DNA of 64,000 nt from Algoriphagus sp. AK58. GTDB lineage: Bacteria; Bacteroidota; Bacteroidia; Cytophagales; Cyclobacteriaceae. The notes under the pieces were generated by a model, which worked only from the letters and a program-made list of their open reading frames with translations, was not told the DNA's origin and did no database searches. The translations under genes were made by a program, and so were the position numbers. Of the stretch, positions 1 through 8,747 are shown piece by piece. The stretch's first letter is position 1; each line of letters starts with the position of its first letter. The stretch lies in the NCBI RefSeq assembly GCF_014324365.1, contig NZ_QEIG01000022.1, positions 95,806 to 159,805 on the forward strand, in the 5' to 3' direction.

Positions 1-2
1 AA

Positions 3-458
3 AAAATCAAATTGCCTGGATTAGACCTTCCACATTTCGAACCAAATCTCCGTGTGGCTGATGGCAAGCTAATGATTTTTGACCCTTTGAGGAAGAAATT
101 TGTGTCCTTGACTCCAGAGGAGTGGGTTCGTCAACATTGGATCAATTTCCTTGTCAATCATCATCAGTATCCGAAAGGTCTTTTTTCTCTGGAAAAAGGG
201 CTGAAATACAATCAATTGCAAAAAAGAACCGATTTAGTGGTCTTTGACAGAGCAGGTAAGCCTTATTTGTTGATTGAATGCAAAGCTCCATATGTCACTA
301 TGAGCGAACAGACTTTGAGTCAGGCAATGGCATATAATAACGTGTTGAATTGTCCCAACCTGATTCTTTCCAATGGAATAAAACATTTTTATATGGTTTA
401 TTCCTTTGATGAAAAAAAATTTATTGAACGAAAAAGTTTACCCGAGAGCCCTAAATAA
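3..458 (+). CDS. HsdR N-terminal-type (PD-(D/E)XK) protein, 5' end outside the window
   Basis: The open frame runs in from the window edge, so the true start is upstream; the TTG at 12 is probably internal. The sequence resembles the stand-alone 'type I restriction enzyme R protein N-terminus' family of Bacteroidota, about 150 residues long. Typical family features are visible: a TPEEWVRQHW block and the nuclease-like core RTDLVVFD ... LLIECKAP, which supplies the Asp and the E-x-K of a PD-(D/E)XK fold. No helicase half is present and no HsdS/HsdM gene follows, so it is unlikely to be part of a working type I restriction system. Its real substrate is unknown. The family call is confident; the function is not. 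Confidence 0.8.
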   Translation, partial: KIKLPGLDLPHFEPNLRVADGKLMIFDPLRKKFVSLTPEEWVRQHWINFLVNHHQYPKGLFSLEKGLKYNQLQKRTDLVVFDRAGKPYLLIECKAPYVTMSEQTLSQAMAYNNVLNCPNLILSNGIKHFYMVYSFDEKKFIERKSLPESPK

Positions 459-529
459 TTATTCCATTATATGATTTATATCAGGTTATTTTTTTAAATT
501 TTCAATACCATTTTTACACCAGCAAAATT

Positions 530-1240
530 ATGAGTACTCATTCCCATACACCATGTGAGCTTTGTGCCAGTAGGAAGCAATCCATGTTTTCAGACCTTCC
601 TGAATCTCAGCTCTGTACAATTTCGGATTACAAGAACCTTATTTCTCATCGGAAAGGTCAAATTCTTTACTATGAAGGAACAAAGCCTCTTGGGATTTTC
701 TGCATTAATGCCGGAGTAGTAAAAGTTTACAAAACAGCGTCTAATGGAAAAGAGCAAATTATCCATTTGGCTAAAAAAGGTGATTTCCTTGGTTATGCAG
801 CTTTACTTAGCGAGGAGAATTACACCAATTCTGCCATGATTATAGAGGATGCTAAAATTTGCTTTGTTCCCAAAGAGCCTTTCTTGAATACCCTTTTGAA
901 AAATACAGATTTCTTTAAAAGAGTAACCAAGCAATTGAGCCATGAAATCGGGGTGATGGAGGAAAGATTGACAGATGCAACTCAAAAAAGTATCAGAGAA
1001 AGATTGGCTTTTGTCTTATTGCAATTGGCCAATTCATACGGCGTAGAAGGGGGAGGGAATCAAAAAATTGACTTGGTTCTAAGTAGGGAAGAAATCGCTG
1101 GTATTGTCGGTACTGCAACTGAGTCAGTGATCAGATTACTCTCAGAATTCAAGAAGGATAACCTGATTGATATGGATGGTAAAAAAATCATTGTCAAAGA
1201 TAAGAGAGGCCTGGCTCGCTTGTCTGATTTTTACGCATGA
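530..1240 (+). CDS. Crp/Fnr-family transcriptional regulator
   Basis: A 236-residue regulator with a cyclic-nucleotide-binding-like barrel (about residues 25-140), a long dimer helix and a C-terminal winged helix (about 170-230). The recognition helix reads TESVIRLLSEF; the Glu and Arg five positions apart match the residues that contact the TGA half-site in Crp and Fnr. Cys9 and Cys12 (CELC) plus Cys29 lie near the N terminus, as in many Bacteroidota Fnr-like proteins. The classic Fnr four-cysteine spacing is not reproduced, so Fe-S or redox sensing is only possible. It sits 51 nt upstream of a rhodanese gene and leads a redox-themed cluster. A palindrome TGAC-TTTT-GTCA found twice in the window is a candidate target. 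Confidence 0.92.
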   Translation: MSTHSHTPCELCASRKQSMFSDLPESQLCTISDYKNLISHRKGQILYYEGTKPLGIFCINAGVVKVYKTASNGKEQIIHLAKKGDFLGYAALLSEENYTNSAMIIEDAKICFVPKEPFLNTLLKNTDFFKRVTKQLSHEIGVMEERLTDATQKSIRERLAFVLLQLANSYGVEGGGNQKIDLVLSREEIAGIVGTATESVIRLLSEFKKDNLIDMDGKKIIVKDKRGLARLSDFYA

Positions 1241-1291
1241 TCAGAACCAGATAGCTTATTTTCGGGTTCTTTGGGAAAAATCTGAATAGAT

Positions 1292-1792
1292 ATGTTCTTC
1301 CAAAGGGCCCGAATTCTTTTTTCTTTACTATTCTTTTGGGGTTTCCTACCTTCATTTGGGCAGTCTCTTGCATACAAGACTCTATTGGAAGGTATTTATG
1401 ATGACAATTTTCCGGTGATCAAACCCGCTCAGATTTCCAATCTCAGCAATTATCAAATACTGGATGCGCGTGAAAAGGCAGAGTATGAAGTCAGCCACCT
1501 TCCGGAAGCTAAATGGGTGGGGTACGATACTTTTAATCTGAAAAATGTTGCTGATTTGGATAAAAACAAGCCTGTCTTGGTTTACTGTACCGTTGGTGCC
1601 AGGTCACAAGAGATAGGCAAAAAACTTCAAAGTGCCGGTTTTACCCGAGTCTTTAACCTTTATGGAGGCATCATTCACTGGGTCAATGAGAATCAGCCCG
1701 TAGTACAAAATGGAAAACCCACTCAAAAAGTCCATACCTATTCCAAATCTTGGGGCATTTGGCTAAATAAAGGTGAGAAAGTGTACGATTGA
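1292..1792 (+). CDS. Exported single-domain rhodanese (sulfurtransferase-like)
   Basis: A 166-residue protein with an N-terminal signal peptide (hydrophobic 8-23, likely cleavage after GQ24). One rhodanese domain covers about 42-140, with LDAREKAEYEVSHLPEA and the active-site loop CTVGARS, catalytic Cys at residue 99. Rhodaneses move sulfane sulfur or bind thiols; here the action would be periplasmic. It follows the Crp/Fnr gene and precedes a DUF547 lipoprotein and an Fe-S redox pair, suggesting a redox or sulfur-stress role. The substrate cannot be told from sequence. Confidence 0.9.
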   Translation: MFFQRARILFSLLFFWGFLPSFGQSLAYKTLLEGIYDDNFPVIKPAQISNLSNYQILDAREKAEYEVSHLPEAKWVGYDTFNLKNVADLDKNKPVLVYCTVGARSQEIGKKLQSAGFTRVFNLYGGIIHWVNENQPVVQNGKPTQKVHTYSKSWGIWLNKGEKVYD

Positions 1793-1873
1793 TTGTGTCG
1801 GATAAAAGACATAAATCATTTTTGAAAAAACTTACCTTTCCGTTCCTTTCGTATATCGAGTAAAATCCAGCTT

Positions 1874-2635
1874 ATGTCCTTCTTCAAAATAGTTGCATTA
1901 GTTCTTCCTTTATTTGTTTTCTCTTGCCAAAGCTCTTCTTTGGGTATGGCAGGAACGACTCCTCCGAGTCACCAGATCTGGGATCAATTGGTCAAAACCC
2001 ATGTCAAGCCCAATGGGATGGTGGACTACAAAGGTTTTATCAAAGACAAGGCAAAACTGGAGCAATACCTGAAATTGATCTCGGACAATGCACCGGACCG
2101 AAAGACCTGGTCTAAAAACCAGCAACTCGCCTACTGGATCAATGCTTACAATGCGTTTACTGTCAAACTGATCGTGGATAATTACCCCACGAAAAGCATT
2201 CGAGACTTGGGACCCAAACTGAAAATCCCGCTAATCAAAGATGTTTGGCACTACCAATTTTTCAAGATTGGTGGAGTTCTTTCCAGCTTGGATGAGATTG
2301 AGCATGCGATCCTGAGAAAGGAATTTGACGAACCAAGAATCCACTTTGCCATCAATTGCGCTTCAGTTTCTTGCCCCCCTTTATTGAATGAGGCTTTTGT
2401 GGCTGAAAAGCTAGAAAGTCAGCTTCAAAAAGTAGCTGTCACGTTTATCAATGATCCAACTCGAAATAAAATCGCTCCAGATCAAGTTCAGATCTCCTCG
2501 ATTTTCTCTTGGTTTCAGGGGGATTTCACCAAAAAAGGAAGCCTCGTCGATTTTCTCAATCAATACTCCAAAATAAAAATCAAATCCAACGCAAAGGTTT
2601 CCCATTTGGATTACAACTGGAACCTCAACGAGTAA
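1874..2635 (+). CDS. DUF547-domain lipoprotein
   Basis: A 253-residue protein with a lipoprotein signal ending in VFSC (Cys18). The DUF547 domain covers about 60-180 and includes the family hallmarks LAYWINAYNAFTVKLIVDNY, a DxxWHYQFF stretch and NCASVSCPPL. DUF547 proteins are predicted thiol-protease/transglutaminase-like folds of unknown activity. It lies between the rhodanese and the FAD oxidoreductase on the same strand; the short gaps (81 and 39 nt) suggest co-transcription. Confidence 0.9.
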   Translation: MSFFKIVALVLPLFVFSCQSSSLGMAGTTPPSHQIWDQLVKTHVKPNGMVDYKGFIKDKAKLEQYLKLISDNAPDRKTWSKNQQLAYWINAYNAFTVKLIVDNYPTKSIRDLGPKLKIPLIKDVWHYQFFKIGGVLSSLDEIEHAILRKEFDEPRIHFAINCASVSCPPLLNEAFVAEKLESQLQKVAVTFINDPTRNKIAPDQVQISSIFSWFQGDFTKKGSLVDFLNQYSKIKIKSNAKVSHLDYNWNLNE

Positions 2636-2674
2636 CCCGATTTTTTGGGTAACTTTTGCTTTCAACTCTCCCTT

Positions 2675-4027
2675 ATGCCTGCTCGTCATCTTGTTATTAT
2701 CGGCAACGGAATCTCCGGAATTACCCTGGCCCGACACGTTCGGAAAATGGATTCGGATACCCGCATTACGGTCATTTCCGGTGAGTCGGACTATTTTTTC
2801 TCCCGGACAGCGCTAATGTACGTCTACATGGGCCACATGAAGTTTGAGCATACCCAGCCTTATGAATCCTGGTTTTGGGAGAAAAATCGAATTGAGCTAA
2901 AGAAGGCTTGGGTTCAGAAGGTTGAGTTTGGTGAAAGGACCTTGGTTTTTGATTCAGGAGAAAAGATGACCTATGATGTTTTGGTCATCGCCACGGGTAG
3001 CAAACCCAATAAATTTGGTTGGCCAGGTCAAGACTTAGAGGGTGTGCAGGGATTATATTCCAAGCAGGATTTGGAGCTGATGGAAAAAAATACGCATCAG
3101 CAAGTGAAAAGGGCGGTCATTGTAGGCGGTGGCTTGATTGGGATTGAGATGGCTGAAATGCTGGCTTATAAGAAAATCCCCGTTACTTTTTTGGTTCGAG
3201 AAAAAGGATTTTGGGACAATGTATTACCCAAAGAAGAATCTGATTTGGTAGGCAAACACATCCTCGAGCATCATATTGACTTACGTTTGGAGACCGAATT
3301 GAAGGAAATCCTTTCAGATTCGAATGGCCGAGTTCGGGCTGTTATCACTTCCAAAGGAGAGGAGATTTCCTGCGAGTTTGTAGGCTTGACAGCTGGAGTA
3401 AGTCCGAATGTGGATTTTCTGAGAAATACCGAATTGAAGGTGAATCGAGGGGTGAAAGTGGATGCGTTCTTCCAAACCAATATCCCGTATGTCTTTGCTA
3501 TCGGAGATTGTGCGGAGTTTGAAAATCCTCCGGCTGCTGATAGGAGAACCATCGAGCAAGTTTGGTATACCGGGCGCAAGCACGGAGAGACCTTAGCGCA
3601 TAACCTTTGCAAAAAACCTGTTCCCTACCAACCCGGAATCTGGTTCAACTCGGCCAAATTCCTGGATATCGAATACCAAACCTATGGTACCGTTCCTTCG
3701 ACTTGGAAAGATTCGGAGGTCAAAAGTTTCTATTGGGAGCATTCCTCAGGAAAAGTCTGCTTTCGGATGTTAATGAATTCAGCAGGTCAAATTCTCGGCA
3801 TCAACAATTTCGGTTTCCGATTACGGCATGAGTTCTTCGATCAGGCAATCCGGGAAAAGTGGTCTGGAGAAAAAGTGATAGCCAAACTGGATAAAGCCAA
3901 CTTCGATCCGGAGTTTTTTGCACCCTATTTCATAGAGATTCAAAAAGCCTTTAAAGCGCAATTCGGTGGAAATTTCCAGCCTGCCAAAAAATCATTTATC
4001 CAAAAACTATTCGGAGCAAGCGTATGA
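2675..4027 (+). CDS. NAD(P)/FAD-dependent pyridine nucleotide-disulphide-type oxidoreductase
   Basis: The ATG at 2675 is chosen because the flavin-binding strand HLVIIGNGISG begins four residues later. The 450-residue protein has an FAD GxGxxG (10-15), a second GGGLIGIEMAEML for NAD(P) (about 148-160) and the VFAIGDCAEF FAD-ribityl motif (about 272). No redox-active CxxxxC is visible, so it resembles ferredoxin/rubredoxin or nitrite reductase-type reductases rather than disulphide reductases. The C-terminal 120 residues are not the usual interface domain. The stop overlaps the next start (ATGA), tying it to the membrane polyferredoxin. Inference: it passes electrons from NAD(P)H to that protein, or the reverse. 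Confidence 0.9.
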   Translation: MPARHLVIIGNGISGITLARHVRKMDSDTRITVISGESDYFFSRTALMYVYMGHMKFEHTQPYESWFWEKNRIELKKAWVQKVEFGERTLVFDSGEKMTYDVLVIATGSKPNKFGWPGQDLEGVQGLYSKQDLELMEKNTHQQVKRAVIVGGGLIGIEMAEMLAYKKIPVTFLVREKGFWDNVLPKEESDLVGKHILEHHIDLRLETELKEILSDSNGRVRAVITSKGEEISCEFVGLTAGVSPNVDFLRNTELKVNRGVKVDAFFQTNIPYVFAIGDCAEFENPPAADRRTIEQVWYTGRKHGETLAHNLCKKPVPYQPGIWFNSAKFLDIEYQTYGTVPSTWKDSEVKSFYWEHSSGKVCFRMLMNSAGQILGINNFGFRLRHEFFDQAIREKWSGEKVIAKLDKANFDPEFFAPYFIEIQKAFKAQFGGNFQPAKKSFIQKLFGASV

Positions 4028-5568
4028 GGACAATCGAAAAAATAGGGTTGGGATTGTTTCTGATCGGATTGACTGTGTTTACGGTGGTTCCTTTTTTTGG
4101 TACCTATACCCTGACCGAGGAACTGGTTTTGGCTAATACCAAAGACATTCATCAGGAGAAAATGGCCGAAATCCTCGCTCCGATGTACGGGCAGGAATAT
4201 GGTTCCAATTTCTCATTCCTATCCGCTTTTGGAGAAAACTTCAACACCTACAATGACAACCTGAAAGCCCAGCAACTTTGGGATCAGGTCATTTGGGATG
4301 ATTATGGGTTTTCTTTGGCCAAAGCTGCCCTGAGCAGTCCGGTTCGAGACAACCCATGGCTTTGGTTGGGTTTATCTATCGGATTGGCGGTTTTAGGCGG
4401 ATATCTCTTCAACTTTCGTCAGTATGCTGAGGAACCAGCAGGAATCAAAAACAACGGAATTTTCCACTCCAAACTGAAAAACAAGGGTTGGCTGGGAATG
4501 ATCACCGGAGGCTATCTGATTCTATTTTACATTTTGCTTTACTGGTTTCCGGCCTATTTGGTCAACTTGGTTTGGATGGTGGAGCCGATTTCCAGAATGC
4601 TTTCTGGCGGTCCTGCCAGTCAGTGGTTTTTGTATGGGTTGGTGTACACCCTGGCGATTTTGGTGATGGGAGTGCGGATGTTTCGAAAATATCGGGGCAA
4701 CAAATACCAGCAACTCCGCACCGCTTCGGTCATGTTTTTCCAGACGGCTTTTGCCTTTCTGATTCCCGAGATTTTGGTTTTGCTCAATCAACCTTATTAC
4801 GATTTCAAAAATATCTGGCCACTCGACTACGATTTTTTCTACGATTACCAGATTTCCACATTCCTCTCAGGTGGAGGCATGGGCATATTTATGCTGATTT
4901 GGGGCATTTTGCTGATTATAGTAGGAGTGCCGGTGTTCACTTATTTCTATGGGAAGCGCTGGTATTGTTCTTGGGTTTGCGGTTGTGGAGGCTTGGCGGA
5001 GACGGTCGGAGATCCTTTTCGTCAGCTTTCTGACAAATCGCTAAAAGCCTGGAAATACGAGCGGTGGATCATTCATAGCGTCCTGGTTTTGGCCGTGGTG
5101 ATGACGGCTGTGACGATTGCCAACTACTTTTCCGGCTTCAGTTTTTTGGGCAATGTCACCAATCAACTACATTCGTTTTATGGTTTTGCGATCGGCTCAG
5201 CTTTCGCAGGCGTGGTGGGAACGGGATTCTATCCATTTATGGGAAACCGGGTATGGTGCCGCTTTGGATGTCCATTGGCAGCTTACCTTGGGATCGTGCA
5301 GCGCTTCAAGTCGCGTTTCCGAATCACGACCAACGGAGGTCAGTGTATTTCCTGCGGCAATTGCTCGACGTATTGTGAAATGGGGATTGACGTCCGTGCC
5401 TATGCGCAGCGTGGACAGAACATTGTGCGTTCCTCCTGTGTTGGGTGTGGTGTGTGCTCTGCCGTGTGTCCTCGTGGGGTGTTGAAGTTGGAAAACGGGC
5501 CGGAAGAAAACCGAATTGCTGACCTGCCGATCATTATCGGCAATGACTCCATCAAGCTCAACGCGTAA
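4024..5568 (+). CDS. NapH/CcoG-like membrane polyferredoxin
   Basis: A 514-residue integral membrane iron-sulfur protein. About eight transmembrane segments are visible, with a roughly 80-residue extracytoplasmic loop between the first two. Two membrane-proximal cysteine motifs (WYCSWVCGCGG near 313 and WCRFGCP near 411) are typical of the NapH/NosR/CcoG superfamily. They are followed by two [4Fe-4S] ferredoxin motifs, CISCGNCSTYCEMG (about 440) and CVGCGVCSAVCPRG (about 471). Such proteins move electrons between cytoplasm, quinone and periplasm. No nap, nos or cco gene is nearby; the partner is the overlapping FAD reductase, and two glycosyltransferases follow with no gap. The terminal acceptor is unknown. 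Confidence 0.9.
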   Translation: MRTIEKIGLGLFLIGLTVFTVVPFFGTYTLTEELVLANTKDIHQEKMAEILAPMYGQEYGSNFSFLSAFGENFNTYNDNLKAQQLWDQVIWDDYGFSLAKAALSSPVRDNPWLWLGLSIGLAVLGGYLFNFRQYAEEPAGIKNNGIFHSKLKNKGWLGMITGGYLILFYILLYWFPAYLVNLVWMVEPISRMLSGGPASQWFLYGLVYTLAILVMGVRMFRKYRGNKYQQLRTASVMFFQTAFAFLIPEILVLLNQPYYDFKNIWPLDYDFFYDYQISTFLSGGGMGIFMLIWGILLIIVGVPVFTYFYGKRWYCSWVCGCGGLAETVGDPFRQLSDKSLKAWKYERWIIHSVLVLAVVMTAVTIANYFSGFSFLGNVTNQLHSFYGFAIGSAFAGVVGTGFYPFMGNRVWCRFGCPLAAYLGIVQRFKSRFRITTNGGQCISCGNCSTYCEMGIDVRAYAQRGQNIVRSSCVGCGVCSAVCPRGVLKLENGPEENRIADLPIIIGNDSIKLNA

Positions 5569-7038
5569 ATGATTTTCCTTTATATCCTCTGCGGACTGTA
5601 TTTCTTGGGAATGCTGTTTATCCTGATTTACAGTTTGGCGCAGGGGCATTTGTTTTTTCATTTTCTGAAAGCCCGAAAAGAATGGGCTTCCACACCTCAA
5701 GTCACGCCTTCCATCTGGCCAAAAGTCACCGTTCAGCTTCCAGTTTTCAATGAGCTTTATGTCGTCGAGCGCCTGATCGATGCTGCCGCAAAGCTAAATT
5801 ACCCCAAGGAATTGCTGGAAATCCAGATTTTGGATGACAGTACCGATCAGACGGTGGACTTGATCCAAGCCAAACTCAAGGAATATCCAGATATCAACTT
5901 CCGCTACCTGCATCGAACTGACCGGAAAGGCTTCAAAGCTGGAGCCTTGCGGGAAGGATTGGAAACAGCCTCAGGAGAGTACATTGCCATTTTCGATGCG
6001 GACTTTGTACCCGATCCGGACTTTCTGCTCAAGGCTATTCCTTTTTTCTCTTCCGAAAAAATCGGGATGGTACAGACCCGCTGGACTCACCTGAACCGAG
6101 ACTATTCTCTCCTGACGCGATTGCAGGCATTTGCCTTGGATGCGCATTTCTTTATCGAGCAGATGGGGCGAAACCGACAGGGTGCTTTTATCAATTTCAA
6201 TGGCACAGGAGGAATATGGCGAAAAAGCTGCATCCTCGATGCGGGCAACTGGCACGATGATACCTTGACGGAAGATTTGGACTTGAGCTATCGAGCCCAG
6301 CAAAAAGGCTGGCAGTTTGTCTATCGACCCGAAATCGAATCGCCTGCCGAACTCCCACCGATCATGTCTGCCGTGAAGTCCCAACAATTCCGCTGGACAA
6401 AAGGTGGGGCCGAATGTGCTGTAAAGCATGCCGGCAAGGTGAGTCAGGAAAAATTACCCTTTTGGATCAAGTTTCATTCCTTCGCTCATTTGTTCAATTC
6501 CACGATTTTCATCGCGGTGCTACTGACCAGTTTGAGTAGCATTGGGGTTTGGTGGGCTGGAGTGCAGGGACTGATTCCCGAGTGGATGGTCCGACTTTCG
6601 GGGATTTTCCTGATTGGATTTGTACTGATTGCCGGCGTGTATCTGGCCTCGTATTTTATCGCTAGAAAGTCATTTCTGTCTTCCTTTTTCGGAGTGATTT
6701 GGCAATTGCCGCTATTCCTTTCGGTATCCATGGGCTTGGCCTTGCACAATGCCCAAGCGGTTTGGGAAGGTTTAACCGGCAAGAAATCTCCCTTTATCCG
6801 TACTCCAAAATTCAATCTCGAATCCGGGAAAGTTTCTTTGAGCTCCAATCGATACATCCTGCATCGCATGCCGGTTACTACGTGGTTTGAAGGGCTTTTG
6901 GCATTGGTTTTCTGGGTGATGGTGGGATTGGCATTCCGTGAGGGAAATTTTCTATTCCTGCCCTTTCATGCCATGCTAGCCTTCGGCTATACCTTGGTCT
7001 TTGTTTCCTCCTTTAAATCCTACGGCCTCGGTCGATAA
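5569..7038 (+). CDS. Processive GT2 family glycosyltransferase (CesA/BcsA-like)
   Basis: A 489-residue membrane glycosyltransferase starting on the base after the previous stop. It has an N-terminal anchor (about 1-24), then a GT-A catalytic domain with DDSTDQT, the FDADF metal-binding site (about 137), TEDLDLSYR (about 233) and the QFRWTKG signature (about 273), which marks processive cellulose/mannan/hyaluronan synthase relatives. Four or five C-terminal membrane helices follow. There is no PilZ domain and no BcsB-type partner. Similar Bacteroidota proteins are annotated as cellulose synthase-like or glucomannan synthase-like. The product is unknown; beta-mannan is one possibility because a GH113 mannanase-type gene lies downstream. 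Confidence 0.9.
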   Translation: MIFLYILCGLYFLGMLFILIYSLAQGHLFFHFLKARKEWASTPQVTPSIWPKVTVQLPVFNELYVVERLIDAAAKLNYPKELLEIQILDDSTDQTVDLIQAKLKEYPDINFRYLHRTDRKGFKAGALREGLETASGEYIAIFDADFVPDPDFLLKAIPFFSSEKIGMVQTRWTHLNRDYSLLTRLQAFALDAHFFIEQMGRNRQGAFINFNGTGGIWRKSCILDAGNWHDDTLTEDLDLSYRAQQKGWQFVYRPEIESPAELPPIMSAVKSQQFRWTKGGAECAVKHAGKVSQEKLPFWIKFHSFAHLFNSTIFIAVLLTSLSSIGVWWAGVQGLIPEWMVRLSGIFLIGFVLIAGVYLASYFIARKSFLSSFFGVIWQLPLFLSVSMGLALHNAQAVWEGLTGKKSPFIRTPKFNLESGKVSLSSNRYILHRMPVTTWFEGLLALVFWVMVGLAFREGNFLFLPFHAMLAFGYTLVFVSSFKSYGLGR

Positions 7039-7046
7039 ATCATTCC

Positions 7047-7739
7047 ATGAATCACCCGCCGATTATTGACGTCATTATTCCTGCTTACAACGAGGAAAAG
7101 TCCATCCCAAAAGTCATTGCCGAAATTCCAAAGTTTGTCCGCCACATTGTCGTGGCCAATAACAATTCCACCGATCAAACAGGAAAAGTAGCTGAAGCTG
7201 CTGGGGCCAAAGTCGTTTTCGAACCCCAAAAAGGCTATGGAAAAGCTTGCCTGACTGCCATGGACTGGATCAAAAATCAGGAAATACAGCCGGATATCGT
7301 GGTGTTTTTGGATGGAGACTATAGCGACTTTCCGGAGGAAATGAGCGATTTGGTGCAGCCGATTTTAGATGGAAAAGCCGACATGGTCATCGGGTCAAGA
7401 GCCTTAGGGCAGCGGGAGAGTGGATCGATGACGCTTCCTCAGGTCTTTGGCAACTGGCTGGCGACGACGATGATGAAGTACATGCAAGGGGCAAAGTTCT
7501 CTGATTTGGGACCTTTTCGGGCAATCGTTTGGAAAAAGCTTTTGGACTTAAATATGGTCGATCAAAACTTCGGCTGGACCATCGAGATGCAGATCAAAGC
7601 CCACAAAGCTGGCCTTCGCTATACCGAAGTTCCGGTCAACTATCGCAAGCGAATTGGAGTCTCCAAAGTGAGCGGGACCGTGAAGGGCGTGATTGGGGCG
7701 GGGTATAAGATTATTTTTACGATCTTCAAGTATTGGTAA
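7047..7739 (+). CDS. GT2 glycosyltransferase, polyprenyl-phosphate sugar transferase type
   Basis: A 230-residue soluble GT-A enzyme with IDVIIPAYNEEKSIPKV at the N terminus and a catalytic FLDGDYSDFPEE (DxD near 92). It resembles dolichyl/undecaprenyl-phosphate mannose or glucose synthases (DPM1/DPG type), which load a lipid carrier at the cytoplasmic face. It has no C-terminal transmembrane helices. It lies 8 nt after the CesA-like gene and upstream of a GT-C-type membrane transferase that would use such a lipid-linked donor. The pairing supports a donor-making role; the sugar is inferred, not shown. Confidence 0.88.
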   Translation: MNHPPIIDVIIPAYNEEKSIPKVIAEIPKFVRHIVVANNNSTDQTGKVAEAAGAKVVFEPQKGYGKACLTAMDWIKNQEIQPDIVVFLDGDYSDFPEEMSDLVQPILDGKADMVIGSRALGQRESGSMTLPQVFGNWLATTMMKYMQGAKFSDLGPFRAIVWKKLLDLNMVDQNFGWTIEMQIKAHKAGLRYTEVPVNYRKRIGVSKVSGTVKGVIGAGYKIIFTIFKYW

Positions 7740-7817
7740 ATAAGTAGGTAGTGTTCAGTCGCAGTCGGCAGTTTGGAAGCACTATCGCGTAATTTGAAAT
7801 CATTTCTAATTCAGAAA

Positions 7818-8747
7818 ATGAACACCTATCACCAAAACCACCGAAATCCGAAATCTGAAATCCGAAATTTCAAATCATTTATCCCCCTTTTTCTAATTCT
7901 GGCTTTCCTTTCTTCTTGCAGTTCCTCCGGCCGAGAAGGTGTAGAGGAAGAGCAATTTGCCAAATATTGGTATCAGGGAAAAGCTGAAATCAATGTCTTT
8001 GACTTGGAGCAAAGTCGCTATGGAGAGGTTCGGTCAGGAAAAGCGGTGATGATCTTTGTGACGGAGGATTTTTCCAAATCCAAGCAAGTCAAGCTGGACA
8101 ATCCCCAAGATCGTCCATCCGATGCCCAAAAGGTGATAAAATTGAATATGACCCGAGATTTTGTGACGGGAGTCTATCCTTACCATACCATGTTGTCTGT
8201 GTTCACTCCAGTGCATGAGGAAGTTCCTTCTCCCAAATTGACTGCCTCCGTGACCGAATGGTGCGGGCAGTCTTTTTCCCAGTTGAATTTCAAAAGTGGA
8301 AAATACAACGCCAAACTATTTTCCTACTTCGAATCAGAGGGTGATTTTGAATCCAAAATCGATGCAAAAGCGGAGGAGGAGCTTTTCAATCTCATCCGGC
8401 TCAATCCGGACCTAGTGCCCATGGGAAATATCAATTTGATCCCCAGTTTGATCTTTCAGCGATTTGCCCATATTCCTCTCAAGGCCGAACAGGCAACCAT
8501 TTCCAAAAAAGACTTGGGTTCCAATCAGTCCGAGATTGAGGTAGTTTATTCAGAAATAGGCCGAAAAATCTTCATCCGTTACCAGCAGTTCTTTCCTTTC
8601 GAGATCCTTGGTTTTACCGAAACCTGGACTAAACCTGACGGAAAACAGGAAGTCACCACGGCCACCCGTACCAACATGCAGCTGCTTGAATATTGGAAGC
8701 AGAATGAGAAAGTGTACGAACCTTTGAGAAAGGATTTGGGGCTTTGA
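7818..8747 (+). CDS. Lipoprotein of unknown function
   Basis: A 309-residue protein from the ATG at 7818, with a lipobox LSSC (Cys34). Residues about 9-20 (RNPKSEIRNFKS) are encoded by a 7-bp tandem repeat and give an unusually long polar leader before the hydrophobic core. No in-frame start lies between the repeat and the core, so translation must begin upstream of it. The body (AKYWYQGKAEINVFDLEQSRYGE...) belongs to an uncharacterised Bacteroidota family that, to my recollection, is sometimes mislabelled as a Maf septum protein; I see no Maf motif. Its stop overlaps the next gene, so it is part of the glycosyltransferase operon. Confidence 0.8.
   Translation: MNTYHQNHRNPKSEIRNFKSFIPLFLILAFLSSCSSSGREGVEEEQFAKYWYQGKAEINVFDLEQSRYGEVRSGKAVMIFVTEDFSKSKQVKLDNPQDRPSDAQKVIKLNMTRDFVTGVYPYHTMLSVFTPVHEEVPSPKLTASVTEWCGQSFSQLNFKSGKYNAKLFSYFESEGDFESKIDAKAEEELFNLIRLNPDLVPMGNINLIPSLIFQRFAHIPLKAEQATISKKDLGSNQSEIEVVYSEIGRKIFIRYQQFFPFEILGFTETWTKPDGKQEVTTATRTNMQLLEYWKQNEKVYEPLRKDLGL
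7841..7875 (+). repeat. Heptanucleotide tandem repeat at the 5' end of a lipoprotein gene
   Basis: Five 7-bp units: CCGAAAT, CCGAAAT, CTGAAAT, CCGAAAT, TTCAAAT. They lie inside the signal-peptide leader of the lipoprotein starting at 7818. Because 7 is not a multiple of 3, gain or loss of one unit would shift the frame. Confidence 0.8.

Noticed and set aside
1910..2125. Minus-strand small frame antisense to the DUF547 gene.
   Set aside because: No hydrophobic or domain features; lies opposite conserved residues.
4488..5033. A 181-residue frame within the polyferredoxin gene.
   Set aside because: Same-strand shadow in another frame; the real frame has clear helices and cysteine motifs.
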